DNA of 64,000 bases from Trichodelitschia bisporula (Eukaryota; Ascomycota; Dothideomycetes; Phaeotrichales; Phaeotrichaceae): contig ML996692.1 in the NCBI GenBank assembly GCA_010356995.1, positions 1,065,933 to 1,129,932 on the forward strand, in the 5' to 3' direction. Made by a program: the position numbers and the translations under genes. The notes under the pieces are model-generated. The model ran no database searches. It saw only the letters and a list, made by a program, of their open reading frames with translations, and was not told the DNA's origin. Below are positions 37,530-48,897 of this stretch, piece by piece (the stretch's first letter is position 1; each line of letters begins with the position of its first letter).

Positions 37530-39107
37530 TTAATAGTCAAACCGATCCGGCATGACCGCCGGCGCAACCAAACTCCACGAATAGATAGCATAGCATGCCC
37601 ACGCGCTCACGATCTTGACCCACGACGCCCAATACGTACGGCCAACAGGCACAAACTTCTCGTCCGCCGCGGGGTTCACATTCGTTGTCAGCAGCGTCGC
37701 GACCCACGCCGTCGACAGCAGGAAAATAATGTGGAATAGCGAGTAGTTGTACTGCGTTGAATGGCGCTCATCGTCGCCCTTCTTATTCGCCACCTCGCTG
37801 TCGTCGTCACTATCCTCATCAAGCGCGCTGGCAGGCAGAGATCCACTCTCCACGGCCGCGCGTAGAGCCGCCTGGCGCAGCTCGCGCCGGCTGCCGGGCT
37901 GCTGCGTCACGAGGCCGTGTTCGTAGTCATCGCCCGCGACGGGGCTGTACGAATTGCCCTTGGAGCCGAGTGCAAGGCCATAGGTTGCAGCCCGCGTTGT
38001 CGTCCACGCCATAGTCAGGAAGGTAACGACGGCGCCAAGGATGATGGATGCGGTACGTGTGCCACGGGCGCGGACGAGCGGGTTACAGTGCTTGTCATCG
38101 GGTTCCATACCGACGGCGGACATGGTGAGGTAGGTGCAGTAGACGGCGACCATGGCGGACTGGCAGATGCCGGCGCGAGGGTTGTAGTTCTGAATCGTGG
38201 GGTGGATGGAGAGAACGGTGATGGAAATGCAAAGCAGGAGATTGATCTAAGGAGTCAGCAAGATTCTGACGACATCAGATGGACCTTACCGTGATCGCTG
38301 CCTGGTTCATCGAACAGCCGCTGCCAGCGAAAAAGACGTACATGATGACAGTCATAACGATGGCGCCAATGTACATGGAGAGAGTGGATCCAACGAGCAT
38401 GGCGCGCCAGGCCCGCGACTCAGTAGCATCGATGCGCTCAAGGCAGTGCTCAGCCCAGGTATGCGCAAGATCCACGAGGAGAATCAGGCCGAGCAGGAGG
38501 AATAGCATGGCGCCGACCAAGGCCACATAATTACCCCATGCGATAAAGAAGGTATCCGGAATGACATAGGTGAGCGCCGTGAGGCCGACCCAGGCGATTA
38601 TTTTCGGCCCCCAAAACCCGTTTTGTATAGCCGCGCGTCCGTCTCTTGACGATTGCACTCCGAGGAGCATCACAGCGAGCGAGAAGTGGAACAAGCCAAG
38701 TGCAAAGTTCTGACGGTGTACCGCGACGAATCCATAGCACTCCTTGCCGATACATCGCAGATTTACTTGTCCGAGGGTGATGTCTTGCAGCTTCTTGACG
38801 GCCCAGTCTGTGAGCATGAGCCATGAGATGATGGAGTTGACGAGGAGAAGGAGGGCATAGGCGATGCGGGTGGCAATACTAGCAAGGCGTCAGCGCGATA
38901 ACAGACAACTCATTCAGCTGGAATACCTGCTGTTACACTTCCCACAGGCACTACAGATGGCGGAACAAGTCGCCGCTCCGCAGCATGAAGCGGCAAAGCC
39001 CAAGACCTAGGCGACACTGTCAGTCGCATCTCGCGGGAGGACGTAAGGGTACGTACTGTGCCTGCGCTGGGCACAGCGAGGAAGGGGATAGACAGCAGAG
39101 CACCCAT
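37530..39107 (-). CDS. tms1: TMS1/Serinc family membrane protein
   Basis: Four exons: 39107-39057, 39006-38927, 38878-38290, 38246-37530; 478 aa. Exons 1-2 join MGALLSIPFLAVPSAGT to a Cys-rich segment (CCGAATCSAICSACGKC), the hallmark of the family. About ten hydrophobic segments follow, including IATRIAYALLLLVNSIISWL and WVGLTALTYVIPDTFFIAWG. A charged loop near residues 370-410 (DEDSDDDSEVANKKGDDERH) precedes the last two spans. Serinc/TMS1 proteins are polytopic endomembrane proteins proposed to act in serine incorporation or lipid scrambling; precise activity is debated. Length and topology are normal. Confidence 0.94.
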
Positions 39108-39768
39108 GGCTAGGACGCAATAGACAGCTGCTGGTGGATGGGTTGTGGTGGATTGCGGTCGGTGTTGATGTTGGTGATGATGTGGAGCCGCCGTGACGTC
39201 CCGCTACTGGAGTGATTCACGTGCCACTTGGGGGGATGAAACTATAAGCACCGCCACACATTCACGATTAAATCCGCTTTTATCTTTCGAAGCCATCATG
39301 GCCATCAACTGTCTACGGATTTCCGGCAGCGCTGGGACTCCGGCGAACATTATGCCCTCGGTCATTTGTACCGAAAGTGTAGAGGCATTCATGTGTTAAG
39401 AATATCCTGCCCCGAAGGCTTCGGGGGACTGGATCCCACAATCGTGCAAAGCACGCAGAGACAGCTTAAGACGAATTCTTCACATCTAGTCTATCTGAGT
39501 CTTGCAGGGACCATTAAACGTACAGTATCTGGTTGATGTATGAGTGAAAAGGTCAAATTTCAACTGCCGACGTCATCATACCGTCCTTCCCAACGATGAA
39601 TGTACGGATGTACTACGTAAACGATCCCTGTCCGCGCTTCTGCACGATCCACATGCAAACGCCAACGCGTCTGTCTCTCCTGCACCACCAGACATCGCGT
39701 AGCGCACCACAACCATCTCCTTCCCGCAGTTAACCTCCCATCTCTCTTACCCCCTCTGCACACACACC
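39108..39768. promoter_or_regulatory. Divergent upstream region of tms1 and med21
   Basis: 661 bp between divergent starts; both promoters must lie here. No gene recognised. The last 100 bp before MED21 is C/T-rich. Confidence 0.45.
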
Positions 39769-40236
39769 ATGACAGACCGCCTTACCCAACTACAAAACTG
39801 CCTCGATGACTTCCTCACCCAAATGTACGCCTCTCTGCGCTACATCGACACACACCACGCCTACGCACCGATTCCGGGCCAAAGCGATCAAAATCCCTTC
39901 GCCTCCAGCGCGCCAAACACTCAAGGCACGCAATCCACCGCGCCATCAATGCAGAACCCCGCCACGCCCGCTCAACCCGCCCCCGACCCACCCGCTCTCT
40001 TCGAGGCGCGCCTCCAGGAACTCGCGCAAGATCTTGTGCTCAAGGAACAGCAGATAGAAGCACTGGTTGAGGCACTTCCCGGTGTCGGGTGCAGTCAGGC
40101 TGAGCAGGAGGCACGGCTACGTGCTCTGGAGGAGGAACTCAAAGCAGTGGATGTGGAGTGGAAAGAAGCGAAGCGGGAGAGGGAGCGGCTAGTCGAAAAG
40201 GTCGAAGGCGTTATTCTGGGGGTTCGGCGCATTTAG
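39769..40236 (+). CDS. med21: Mediator complex subunit 21 (Srb7)
   Basis: Intronless, 155 aa. Opens MTDRLTQLQNCLDDFLTQMY, the conserved start of Med21, followed by SLRYIDTHHAY. A Pro/Ala/Gln linker (about 45-80) leads to a long helix (LFEARLQELAQDLVLKEQQI; EEELKAVDVEWKEAKRERER) that forms the coiled coil with Med7. Med21 is an essential middle-module subunit of Mediator, bridging activators and RNA polymerase II. Length matches fungal orthologues. Confidence 0.95.
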   Translation: MTDRLTQLQNCLDDFLTQMYASLRYIDTHHAYAPIPGQSDQNPFASSAPNTQGTQSTAPSMQNPATPAQPAPDPPALFEARLQELAQDLVLKEQQIEALVEALPGVGCSQAEQEARLRALEEELKAVDVEWKEAKRERERLVEKVEGVILGVRRI

Positions 40237-40973
40237 ATGGATGGTCTGGGATATTCTCTTGTGATATCTTGCGATATTCGGGATGGCGGGCGGCGTCGAG
40301 GTTCATGGTCAAGGGGAGTACATACCGTATCGTGTTGAGTGGCACAGCAGCGATGAAGCACCAAAGCGCCAAATCGTACTCGTAGCTGTCACGGAATGAC
40401 GGCATTTCACGCATGCAGGACCCAAGCACATGCCAAAGAATGGCTCACCAAGCGTTCTTCCGTACCTTACTGTACTACGCCTCTCAGTCTCGACTCTTCG
40501 TACCAGTAGACTCTTCGTACCAGTACGGTAGGCTTGACTCTCGCTTCGCATAAACTCGCGACATTTCTCTCGACTCGTCAATCGAGACTGTGGCGAATAG
40601 CCTTGCTGCCTATGTCCCCTCATTGGCTAGTGTGCCGCCACAGTACTCGCAAGCACCGCCTTCCGCACCCCCCCAGCCCACCCGACCCCTCACTGCCTTG
40701 CCTCGCCTTGATCCCCATGATCTCTCTCCCCACCCGTCCCGTCTCTCATCCCCGTGTGAGCTCTTCTTTGGGCTCTCTATCCCTCGCCACCCGTCCAACC
40801 ATCATCCAATAAAGGCCAGCTGTATTCTTGCTGCCTACACCTTTTCAGTTCATTTCCTTATGCTCGCTGCACTGCTGTTCTGCTAACCCTCGACATCCCG
40901 CTGAATCCGAAGCTCTCATCCCCCATCTGACGGGGGTCGAATAGCTTCAGCCTGCTAGGGTAACTCCAGCATC
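40237..40973. other. Intergenic upstream of membrane-anchored orphan
   Basis: 737 bp. An imperfect direct repeat (GACTCTTCGTACCAGTA, twice) lies at about 40492-40526. The rest is C/T-rich leader sequence. Confidence 0.5.
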
Positions 40974-42306
40974 ATGCCTCTCCCTATTGCCAAAGGTGAG
41001 TCTACTGCGTTGTAGCTCCATCGCTGCATTAGTTATTTCCATCTCCGTCACTCTGACTCTCGTAGGCGTCATAATCGTCACCTCCATTGTACTCGCCGCC
41101 GGCCTGGCCATCTACCATGAAGATGAGCGTTTCCGCGAATGGATAGATTCCTCTCGCCGTAAAATCGCTATGACCTTGCACAGCCTAGGCGACGGCATCA
41201 ACCCACGACAGCACCGTGACTCAGACGATGAGTCGGACAGCCCGGAGGCCGAAGCCACACGGCGCCGGCGGCGTCAGGAAATCATCCGCATGAACCGTCT
41301 CGAGCTTATCCGACAAGCACAGTCAGAAGGCATCGCGGTCGACCTCGACGAGCTTGAGTCCATGGGCACCTCGGCGCAGGGCTCGGGGTTTGACTCCATT
41401 GTCATGACGGACGGTACGCTGCGTGACACGGCGAATACTACAGCAACGGATTTGGCAGACGGGAAGGTGCGGCGGCGTGGCACTGCAGGCTCTCGAGGCT
41501 TTGAACGGGGTACGCTGTACGCGAACCCGTTCGACGACGAGGCGCAGGTATTATTCGATCAGCAGCTCATTGGCACTGACGAGGACGAGACGGCGACGCT
41601 GCGCGAGTCCCGCGGGAGCACCAAGACTAGTCAGAAGCCCGCGGATGAGCCACTTATTGACTACTCGGCCGATGGCCCGCAATACAAGACTGAAGAAGAA
41701 TTTCAGGCGGAGATCGAAGAGGCGCTGCGCCGCAGCGTGACCGATTACCAGGCCACGGAGGAACCGACGCTTGCACTGCCGGCCCCATCAACCCAGCAAC
41801 CGCACTTCCCGCCCGAGGATCAAGCCCACTTTCGCCGTTCATCCGCCCCGTCTCCCGAGCTTCGTCTTGTACCTCCTATGGCTGAGATGGCCGAAAATGC
41901 GCTGAGTGCTTCACCCTTCATCCCAAGTCTCGCCCCTGCCACCGAAGCCTCATTTCACTCGGCCGTCGACGAGCAATCCGACTCACGCTCCGCCACCGCG
42001 GTCAACGACTCGAACACTGCGGACGACGACTTCTGCACGCACTCCGGGGCTGCGACGCCAACGGGCACGATGACACCGACGGAAGATGGACTCAGCCGCG
42101 CGGCGTCGGTAGCTAGCTTCGGTGGTGAGGATATGCTATCTGAGTTTGCGAGCGTGGCAGGCGAGGCGGATTCACGCAGCGAGACGGGCTTCAGCGAAGC
42201 GTATAGTGTTATTGGTGGTGTGGATACACCCGGCAGCTGGACAGATGTGGAGAGCGAGGCAGGGGATGAGGAGGGCCATGCGCCGGTTCAGGGCACTGGT
42301 AGGTAA
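40974..42306 (+). CDS. Conserved fungal protein with N-terminal membrane anchor, unknown function
   Basis: Two exons, 40974-40995 and 41066-42306, give 420 aa. The 22-bp first exon encodes MPLPIAK; the intron is 70 bp. Residues 8-22 (GVIIVTSIVLAAGLA) form one membrane anchor, followed by EDERFREWIDSSRRKIAMTL and an acidic, Arg-rich stretch. The rest is hydrophilic and Ser/Thr/Glu-rich; the segment EEFQAEIEEALRRS resembles a short ubiquitin-interacting helix, but this is only an impression. As I recall, similar short-anchor proteins occur widely in ascomycetes, without a known role. Confidence 0.8.
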
Positions 42307-42904
42307 GGAGTTAAAATGTAGTATGGAATGGGTGGCGTCGGGTGGTATGGATAGGCGGGAATATTCAGGCTCAGAGTGATATAGGTTGGAGTTTTGTTCA
42401 ATGCACTGTATCTGCAGGGCTGTGATCCGCTGCTTGTTATTTGAGACGGTGTCATGTGATCACGGACAACCTCCGCCTCGTTGGTGAAAGTGCAACCCGA
42501 AGAAAGCTGTGACGCCCCCAAAAGTTCTCGCCACCTTTCGACAACATCTGTGCTGATTATAAGGCAGAGACTATCGGGGAGGGGTACCGTGACGGGGTCG
42601 GATGGCCCTTTGACGCGTCGTCGCGAGGACGCGCACAACATACGTACCCAACGTATGATTCTAAAAACCGGGCCAGGATAAAGCTACTCGGCCTCGAAGC
42701 GATTGAAGACGAACAATCGAACCTGTTCCCGAAAGTACACCTGCCACCACAACGCAAACAACTTGAACCTTTTGACACACAGTCTGATCCACGCTTGCCG
42801 ATTCTTAGGATCCACCTTCCTCTTCCCGCGACCGCTGCACGGCATCACACTTTCCTCTCCCCGTGGCCGCTGCACAACATTTTGTCTGCAGCCTCCCATA
42901 CAAC
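42307..42904. other. Intergenic upstream of SET gene
   Basis: 598 bp of spacer containing the 3' end of the preceding gene and the SET-gene promoter. Nothing else recognised. Confidence 0.55.
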
Positions 42905-44359
42905 ATGCCTCTCATTGCAGCCATGGTCCCCAAACACACAACCCTCGCCTCATGGGCCCTTTCGCGGGGGATCGTGACGCACGGCGTGAAGCTTGCACCA
43001 ATACCCGGCAAAGGCATCGGGCTGATTGCATCGACCAAACTTTCTGTAAACCCTCCCTCCCTCCTGATATTCTTAAGCTAAGAATCTTAGAAAGGCGACG
43101 TCCTGCTCACTCTCCCTACCCCAGCAATCATAACTGAAGAAACGCCGCTCGTGCGGGATGTGCCTCAGCTCAAGGACGTGGTAGGTACGGTACACGGCCG
43201 CCTCGCGGCAGCCCTGCTCCTCAACTCCCGCACCCCTAACGGAGACGACGATGGGAACGGGGAAGCCGACCTCGGTCCCTGGCGCGAGGTCTGGCCGTCC
43301 CGGTCTGACTTCGCCAGCATGCCGCTCCTCTGGCTCGTGGAGGCGCAGCAGCGTCTTCTGCCAGAGTGCCGCGAGCTCCTTGCGAAGCAGCGCGCGAAGT
43401 TGGATACGGATTGGGCGGTGTATGGTCCGGCTCTGACGGAAGAGGGTGTGGAGCGGGAGGAATTTGAGTACTACTGGCTCGTAGTGAATACGCGGGTGTT
43501 TTTCTGGCCGCACGCGGTGCGATGGAAAGCGGGAGGAGCGGGGGGGGGGAAGAGGAGGAAGATTAAGAGTGTGAATCAGGATGAGTGCCTTGCGCTGTGT
43601 CCCGTGGCGGATTACTTGAATCATGCGGGCTCGGGGGTGAGTTGCTTCTGGGTCTGCACGGGTAAGGCTGACGGTTAGGGAGTGTGCGTTTGAGTCGAAT
43701 CCGCGCGAGTGTCGGATTGTGTGTGATCGCACATACGGTTTGTTTTCCTAGTCATGTTGGCGGGGTAGTGCTAACGGCGAGAAGAAGAGGGCGAGGAGGT
43801 CGTTGTATCCTACGGGCCGCATACGAATGCCTTCCTGCTTGTGGAGTACGGCTTCACGCTCAAGCACAACCCGCACGACACACTCTGCCTTGATAGTGTG
43901 ATATTACCGGGGCTGTCCGAGGAGCAAGAGGAGTGGCTCGAAGCGCATAATTACCTCGGGGGATACGTCCTCTCTTCCTCTGGTTTCTGTTTCCGCACTC
44001 AGGTTGCGCTGAGGGCAGATACGGTCGCGTGGGCAAACAGAAAGAACCCATGGAGGGAGCTTACCATTCCTGAGCAGGTTGTGCAGCTGGAAGCTTTCAT
44101 TGCCGGGGAGGATCCGGATAAGGATTTTTGGGGGAGTGATTTGATCGGTTGCGAGCACGATGTGAAAACCATGACGCTGGATGAGAAGGTGAAGGAGCTC
44201 AAGGAGCTCTGGGATGAAGACACGGAGAGAGGGGGGGAGGGAGCGGAGGTACAGGCGAGGGAAGGATTGTGGAGGGGAGCGATGCGGTTGATCGACATGG
44301 CAGATGACATTACGAGAACAGAATACGCCGTGTACCGGTTAAAGGAGGAAACACAATAG
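42905..44359 (+). CDS. SET-domain protein lysine methyltransferase (Rubisco-LSMT/RKM type)
   Basis: Four exons: 42905-43045, 43091-43636, 43683-43737, 43782-44359; 439 aa. The SET N-part reads GVKLAPIPGKGIGLIASTKL, followed by KGDVLLTLP. The long insert between SET halves is typical of the Rubisco LSMT/SETD6 class. Core motifs: DYLNHAGSG (the NH signature) and EEVVVSYGPHTN with the catalytic-site Tyr. A C-terminal helical domain follows (PDKDFWGSDLIG...). Such enzymes use S-adenosylmethionine to methylate lysines on ribosomal proteins or elongation factors rather than histones. Exon 3 acceptor (43682) and exon 4 acceptor (43781) were chosen because other AGs create stops. The exact substrate class cannot be read from sequence alone. 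Confidence 0.88.
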
Positions 44360-44528
44360 CTCAAAGACAACCAGCTTCATTCTTCAAGGCGAGGCCGTAT
44401 CGCTTGCCGTTTTTCTCTCTGGAGCCTTCGGCCTCCTCTGTGAGCAAACAGCAATTCGACCGTGCAAAGGGAAGTGTCTTCCAAACGCAGTAACTCCCAA
44501 AGGGGCAAAAAGGACGTTCGGGTGTGAT

Positions 44529-44621
44529 GGTCAATACGGGGGTCGAACCCGCGACCTTGGCGTCTCCCTCGCTTGAGGCGAGATATTAGCACCACGCTCT
44601 AACCAACTGAGCTAATCGACC
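44529..44621 (-). tRNA. tRNA-Ile(AAT) with 20-nt intron
   Basis: On the minus strand the acceptor arm GGTCGAT pairs with ATTGACC (one G-T), the D arm is GCTC/GAGC, the anticodon stem TGGTG pairs with CGCCA, and the loop is CTAATA-A with anticodon AAT. A 20-nt intron sits after position 37, the standard place. The T arm is GCGGGTTCGACCCCCGT. A and B boxes are intact. A T-run about 20 nt downstream (near 44507) can end Pol III transcription. Confidence 0.95.
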
Positions 44622-44949
44622 AGTTGAACTGAAGTCATGTGATATGGTGAGTTTCTTTCCTTCTCGAAATATGACGTGGCTACTATCATCCGTTGTTGCC
44701 TGCGTTGAGGTGAGAGGGCAGGGGCTGCGGACGGGAAGTGGGAAGTCATGACTGCGAGGCCGACTCATGCCTCGAATAACGCGGCGGTGGCCCTTGCAGA
44801 TGAAGGCATTCGCACCTGCCTGCTTCATGACAAGCGGTAAGAGTCGAGGAGTCCGCAAGCAGGCACCAGCCGTGCACCGACACCGCGGAAGCCGGACAAA
44901 CCTCCGCCGAATCAGCTGACAGCCAAAGCACAGGCCTCGCGCCACCGAG
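44622..44949. other. Spacer between tRNA-Ile and U1 snRNA
   Basis: About 330 bp that must hold upstream elements of both divergent RNA genes. Nothing recognised other than the TATA box just before U1. Confidence 0.5.
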
Positions 44950-44956
44950 TATAAAT
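44950..44956 (+). promoter_or_regulatory. TATA box of U1 snRNA gene
   Basis: TATAAAT, 41 nt upstream of the deduced U1 5' end; position fits a Pol II snRNA promoter. Confidence 0.6.
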
Positions 44957-44996
44957 CGGGCTCTTTTCCCCCTCTCCTCCTCTTCTTCTTTTCTTC

Positions 44997-45160
44997 ATAC
45001 TTACCTTGTTGGGGCTATCCGCGCTCAAGAATGCGGAAGCCTGCCAGGACCTCCTGCATTGCACAGCGTGGAGAGGTGTTGGTATGAGTCTCCTTCGGGG
45101 GCCTCACTGGCATAATTTTTGATGGTCTGCTTTCTTTTCATCGATGTGTTCGCCTTGCGC
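44997..45160 (+). ncRNA. U1: U1 spliceosomal snRNA
   Basis: Starts ATACTTACCTTG, the U1 5' end that pairs with 5' splice sites. Next comes a hairpin CCGC...GCGG with loop GCTCAAGAAT, which resembles the U1-70K binding loop. Stem-loop II carries ATTGCAC (45058-45064), the U1A recognition loop. The Sm site ATAATTTTTG lies at 45112-45121, just after stem-loop III. The order and spacing match U1 and no other snRNA. The 3' end after the Sm site is estimated at about 45160; the final hairpin is not clearly resolved by eye. U1 commits introns to splicing by base pairing with GTAAGT-type donors like those of the genes around it. Confidence 0.93.
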
Positions 45161-45889
45161 GGGCTGTTGAGGAAGAGCTTCCGGGTGGTTGTTACAGCTT
45201 CCGAATAGCGCGATGCCTTTCGCTACTCTGCGCCGTTTCCTACGAAGTCTAGCTTTATCCTGTTTGTGGCCCAGAGTCTATTGTCCCACCTGATTCTTGA
45301 CGAGTGATGCTCGTGTGGCGCTCAAGAAGCGAAGTCTCGGAAGTGATATCCACATCTTCAAACTCTCCTATGTCCATGTGCCTTCGATACATCTGCTATC
45401 GTTGTCTCCGATACAGCTGCTACCGTGACCGCTGCTCGCCCTATAGCTCCCACAAGTCATCCAAACGCCTCTTCTAACCTTCATCAGTTCCCAGGCACGC
45501 CAGGATCCCGCGATATGACGTCCAGCGGATAAACATTGGCACGCTGCCGTCACCTACAACTGGACCTAAACCGAAAGCGGCAATTTGAGAGGCAAAACAA
45601 TGTTCACTCCAACGGCGGTCCCATGCCGCGAAAACTTCGTCTTCTACCGGTTCACGGCGGAATTGCCTTTGTCGGCCCAATTAAGGGCGTCGCCGTCGCT
45701 CCTTCTGCCCTGTGTGCATATCGATGTTCCTCCGCCAGCCGTGCGTACGCGTTCCGCCCGCGTCAGGCTTGAATCGTAATCCGAGTGTTTGACTATTCTC
45801 TTGCCCACCGTGAGGACCCGAGTTAGAGTCAAAAGACGATACCGAAGTTTACTGATCATACGAAGTGATATTTTGGCATTTTGGACAAC
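45161..45889. other. Intergenic between U1 and TRK gene
   Basis: About 730 bp. Holds any U1 3'-processing signal and the TRK promoter. No further RNA gene recognised. Confidence 0.5.
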
Positions 45890-48169
45890 ATGAAGCTCTC
45901 CCTCACGCGCCCCTTCCGGATCTTCCTCCGGAATCTCTCTCGCGGCCTCCGTACTGCGCGTTCCCATCTCCCCGCCTTGACCTTTATCACGCTGCACTAT
46001 CTCTACTTCATCCTGACTTGTCTCGTTGGAGCCGTCATCTTCTATCTAACTTCGACACCTCACCGACGTGTCAGTTTCACCGACAGCCTCTTTCTCACTG
46101 TGTCAGCCATGTCGTTAACCGGGCTCAACACCATCAACCTCAGCACCCTCAACTCCTTCCAGCAAGCCCTCCTCTTCGTGCTCATCATGCTCGGCTCCGC
46201 AATCTTCGTGTCCGGTTTCGTGGTTCACGTTCGTCTACGCGCTTTCGAGGCCACCTTCCAATCCGTGCTTGAGCGCCGCGCCGCCCGCGCGGGTAGGCGC
46301 TGGTACCGCTCACGCTCCAGCGTGCAATCCCCTGAGGCAGGCGCGCCCCTCGCATCGAGTAACGAGAAATGGGCCGGGGCAGGCGCACCCCCTGCGTCGA
46401 GTAACGAGAAATCGTCCGAGGCGGATCCACTCTCAAAGGTTGACCCATCAAATGTGGACTCGCCAAAGGGTGAAAAGCCCGCGCCGCTCGACAGCATTGA
46501 CGAAAGTGGATCGTCTGTCGTACCCACGGCCGCACTGCCCGAGACCGAGCGTCCCCCTACCGCTACAGCTGTGACGTTCGCTTCCGACCCGCGCAAGCAC
46601 CGGGCCGGCGATGAGGGGCTCTGGAAGTCCATGCTCTCGCTAAACGGCGTGGGTGCGTCGGGCGCGCCGATTGCGCGCCTTGCTTCACGAGGTACCTCGC
46701 TCGAACTGAGGCGCGAAATATCGACGGAGACGAATGCAGCGGCGCGGGCGCGCTCGGTGCATGTAGCGCGGAACTCAAGTTTTCACCACTTGACGGAGGA
46801 GGATCGGATGCGGTTGGGAGGGCGGGAGTATAAGGCTGTTGAAATGCTGGCGTGGCTTGTGCCGGCCTACTTCGTTTTGTGGCAGTTGCTTGGGTGTTTG
46901 GCTCTGGGCGGGTATATTGCGGTTTGGAGGCCGAACGTATGTCGGGAAAATGGGCTTGCACCGTGGTAAGTTTTCATTCTGGTTGAGGGAGTTGTGTTCT
47001 GGAGTGGTGCTGATGGGCAGGTGGGTCGGCGCTTTCAACGCTGTCTCTGCGTTCAACAACTCCGGCATGAGCTTGCTCGACGCCAACATGGTCGCCTTCA
47101 ACGATATGCCCTATATCCTGATCACTATGGGCTTGCTCATCCTCGCAGGCAACACCTGTTACCCAATTTTCTTGCGGCTAATCGTTTGGGTGGCGCGGAA
47201 GCTGACGCCCGACACCCCGCGTTGGGCAGATACGCGGAGCACGTTACAGTTTCTGCTCGACCATCCGCGCCGGTGTTACACGCACTTGTTTCCCGCTGAG
47301 TATACGTGGTGGCTCGGATTGAGCGTCCTGGTGCTCAACGGAATCGACTGCGCGGCGTTCGCGATCCTCAATGCAAGTGTCCTTGATCCTGAGCTGCTCT
47401 AACCTAATGGATCTAGATCGGCAACAGAGCCATAACGCACCTTTCCCCCGGCCTGGAGTTTCTGGATGGGCTTTTTCAAGCGCTCGCTGTGCGGCACGGG
47501 GGGTTCTATGTCGTGCCTCTGCCCAGCGTGCGGGTTTCCCTGCAGGTCCTCTACGTCATCATGATGTACGTGTCCGCCTTTCCCGTGGCCATCACGATGC
47601 GCAACTCGAACGTGTACGAAGAGCGCAGTCTGGGGATTTACGTCGACGACTGCGACTTCGCCGCCCTGGAGCCGGATATGCACCCGTTACGGGGGTGGAT
47701 GCGGCGGCGCGTGGGCCTGGGCAGTGAGCTGGCGCGCACGAAGCGCGTGTTTGTGCAGCAGCAGCTGCGGGCACAGTTGGCGCATGATATCTGGTGGTTG
47801 GTGTTTGCGGTGTTTTTGATCATGGTGGTTGAGGGCGCAAGGTTTGAGCGCGATCCGACTATCTTTTCCGTGTTTAACGTCATTTTCGAAGTCGTATCCG
47901 GTCTGTTCCCCTTCTTCGCCCGTTTCGTATCCGCTAATTGGTCAGGGTACGGTAATGTGGGCATCTCGATAGGGCTGCCTGACGAGGCGTATTCGTTCTC
48001 GGGGGCGTGGCGGACGCTGAGCAAACTCATCCTGTGTGCAGTTATGCTCCGCGGACGGCATCGGGGCCTCCCTGTTGCCATTGATAAGGCGGTCCTCTTG
48101 CCGCGGGATGGCGGCGCATTGGAGGAGGAGGATGCGCAGATTAGGGGGGGGGGCGGAGGTGAGGGGTGA
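45890..48169 (+). CDS. trk1: TRK-type potassium transporter
   Basis: Four exons: 45890-46965, 47021-47372, 47417-47900, 47946-48169; 711 aa. The four pore loops are visible: SAMSLTGLNT, SAFNNSGMSL, AVRHGGFYV and GYGNVGISIG, each with its filter Gly. The long intracellular loop between M1P-type repeats is Ser/Ala-rich and shorter than in yeast Trk1, as usual in filamentous fungi. NSNVYEERSLG and RGRHRGLPVAIDKAV near the C-terminus are diagnostic. Intron 2 (47373-47416) begins GCAAGT, not GT; only this GC-AG splice joins AFAILN to IGNRAITH in frame. The protein imports K+ (and H+ or Na+) at the plasma membrane and is part of the response to salt stress. It starts about 700 bp after U1. Confidence 0.95.
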
Positions 48170-48411
48170 TGGGGCGATTGGGAGGTGTCATTTTGGTGTT
48201 GGTGGTTGGGGAAAATGGTTTGGGCTGGTTGGATGGGCATATGGTAGACGGATACCAGGATCTTGGGAACAGTTTCTAGTGGTGATTTCGGTTCGGCACG
48301 TTCGTTCCTATTGAGAGGGCGTTCATGGAATTCCCAAGGTGTTTACTCCCCATATTTCTGAGCCGCCTGTTGCCTCTAATACTTACCGGTAAAGGAAGTA
48401 ACCAATCATCT

Positions 48412-48505
48412 GGTCGATTAGCTCAGTTGGTTAGAGCGTGGTGCTAATAGCTCGTTGCAAGCGAGTTGAGACGCCAAGGTCGCGGGTTCGACCCCCGTAT
48501 TGACC
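48412..48505 (+). tRNA. tRNA-Ile(AAT) with 21-nt intron
   Basis: Mature sequence is the same as the copy at 44529-44621: acceptor GGTCGAT/ATTGACC, anticodon loop CTAATA-A with AAT. The intron is 21 nt (starting GCTCGTTGC) and differs from the other copy. TCTTTTT follows directly as a Pol III terminator. It lies between the convergent TRK and polyol dehydrogenase genes. Confidence 0.95.
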
Positions 48506-48897
48506 ATCTTTTTGCACTTTGGGACCGGATGGCTAGGTATCCAACCTTTGATGCTAGTTGGGGACCGCTCAGGTCCCTGATGAGGCATGGAAGAGATGGC
48601 TCGTCGACGTCAGCGTATGGTCTTTTTACCCCTGAGTTTGGACTCCAGAACCGGGTGATCCCAACCACCCCCTTCCTGCATCGAAAAAAAACTCAAGCAC
48701 AGCACCGAACGTCGTCATTTTTACAATGCAGATATCTACTCAGCTCTCAGAGAAACTTGAGTCGTTGCTACCGTTCGAGAGACGGAAGGTTTCAAGCTTT
48801 CTGTCCGAATTTCAGGATACGAGCAACTGAGACCAGCAGCCACAGACTTTATGCCCCAGCACCGGTACCCGACTCAACAGACGCCCATAGCCATATC

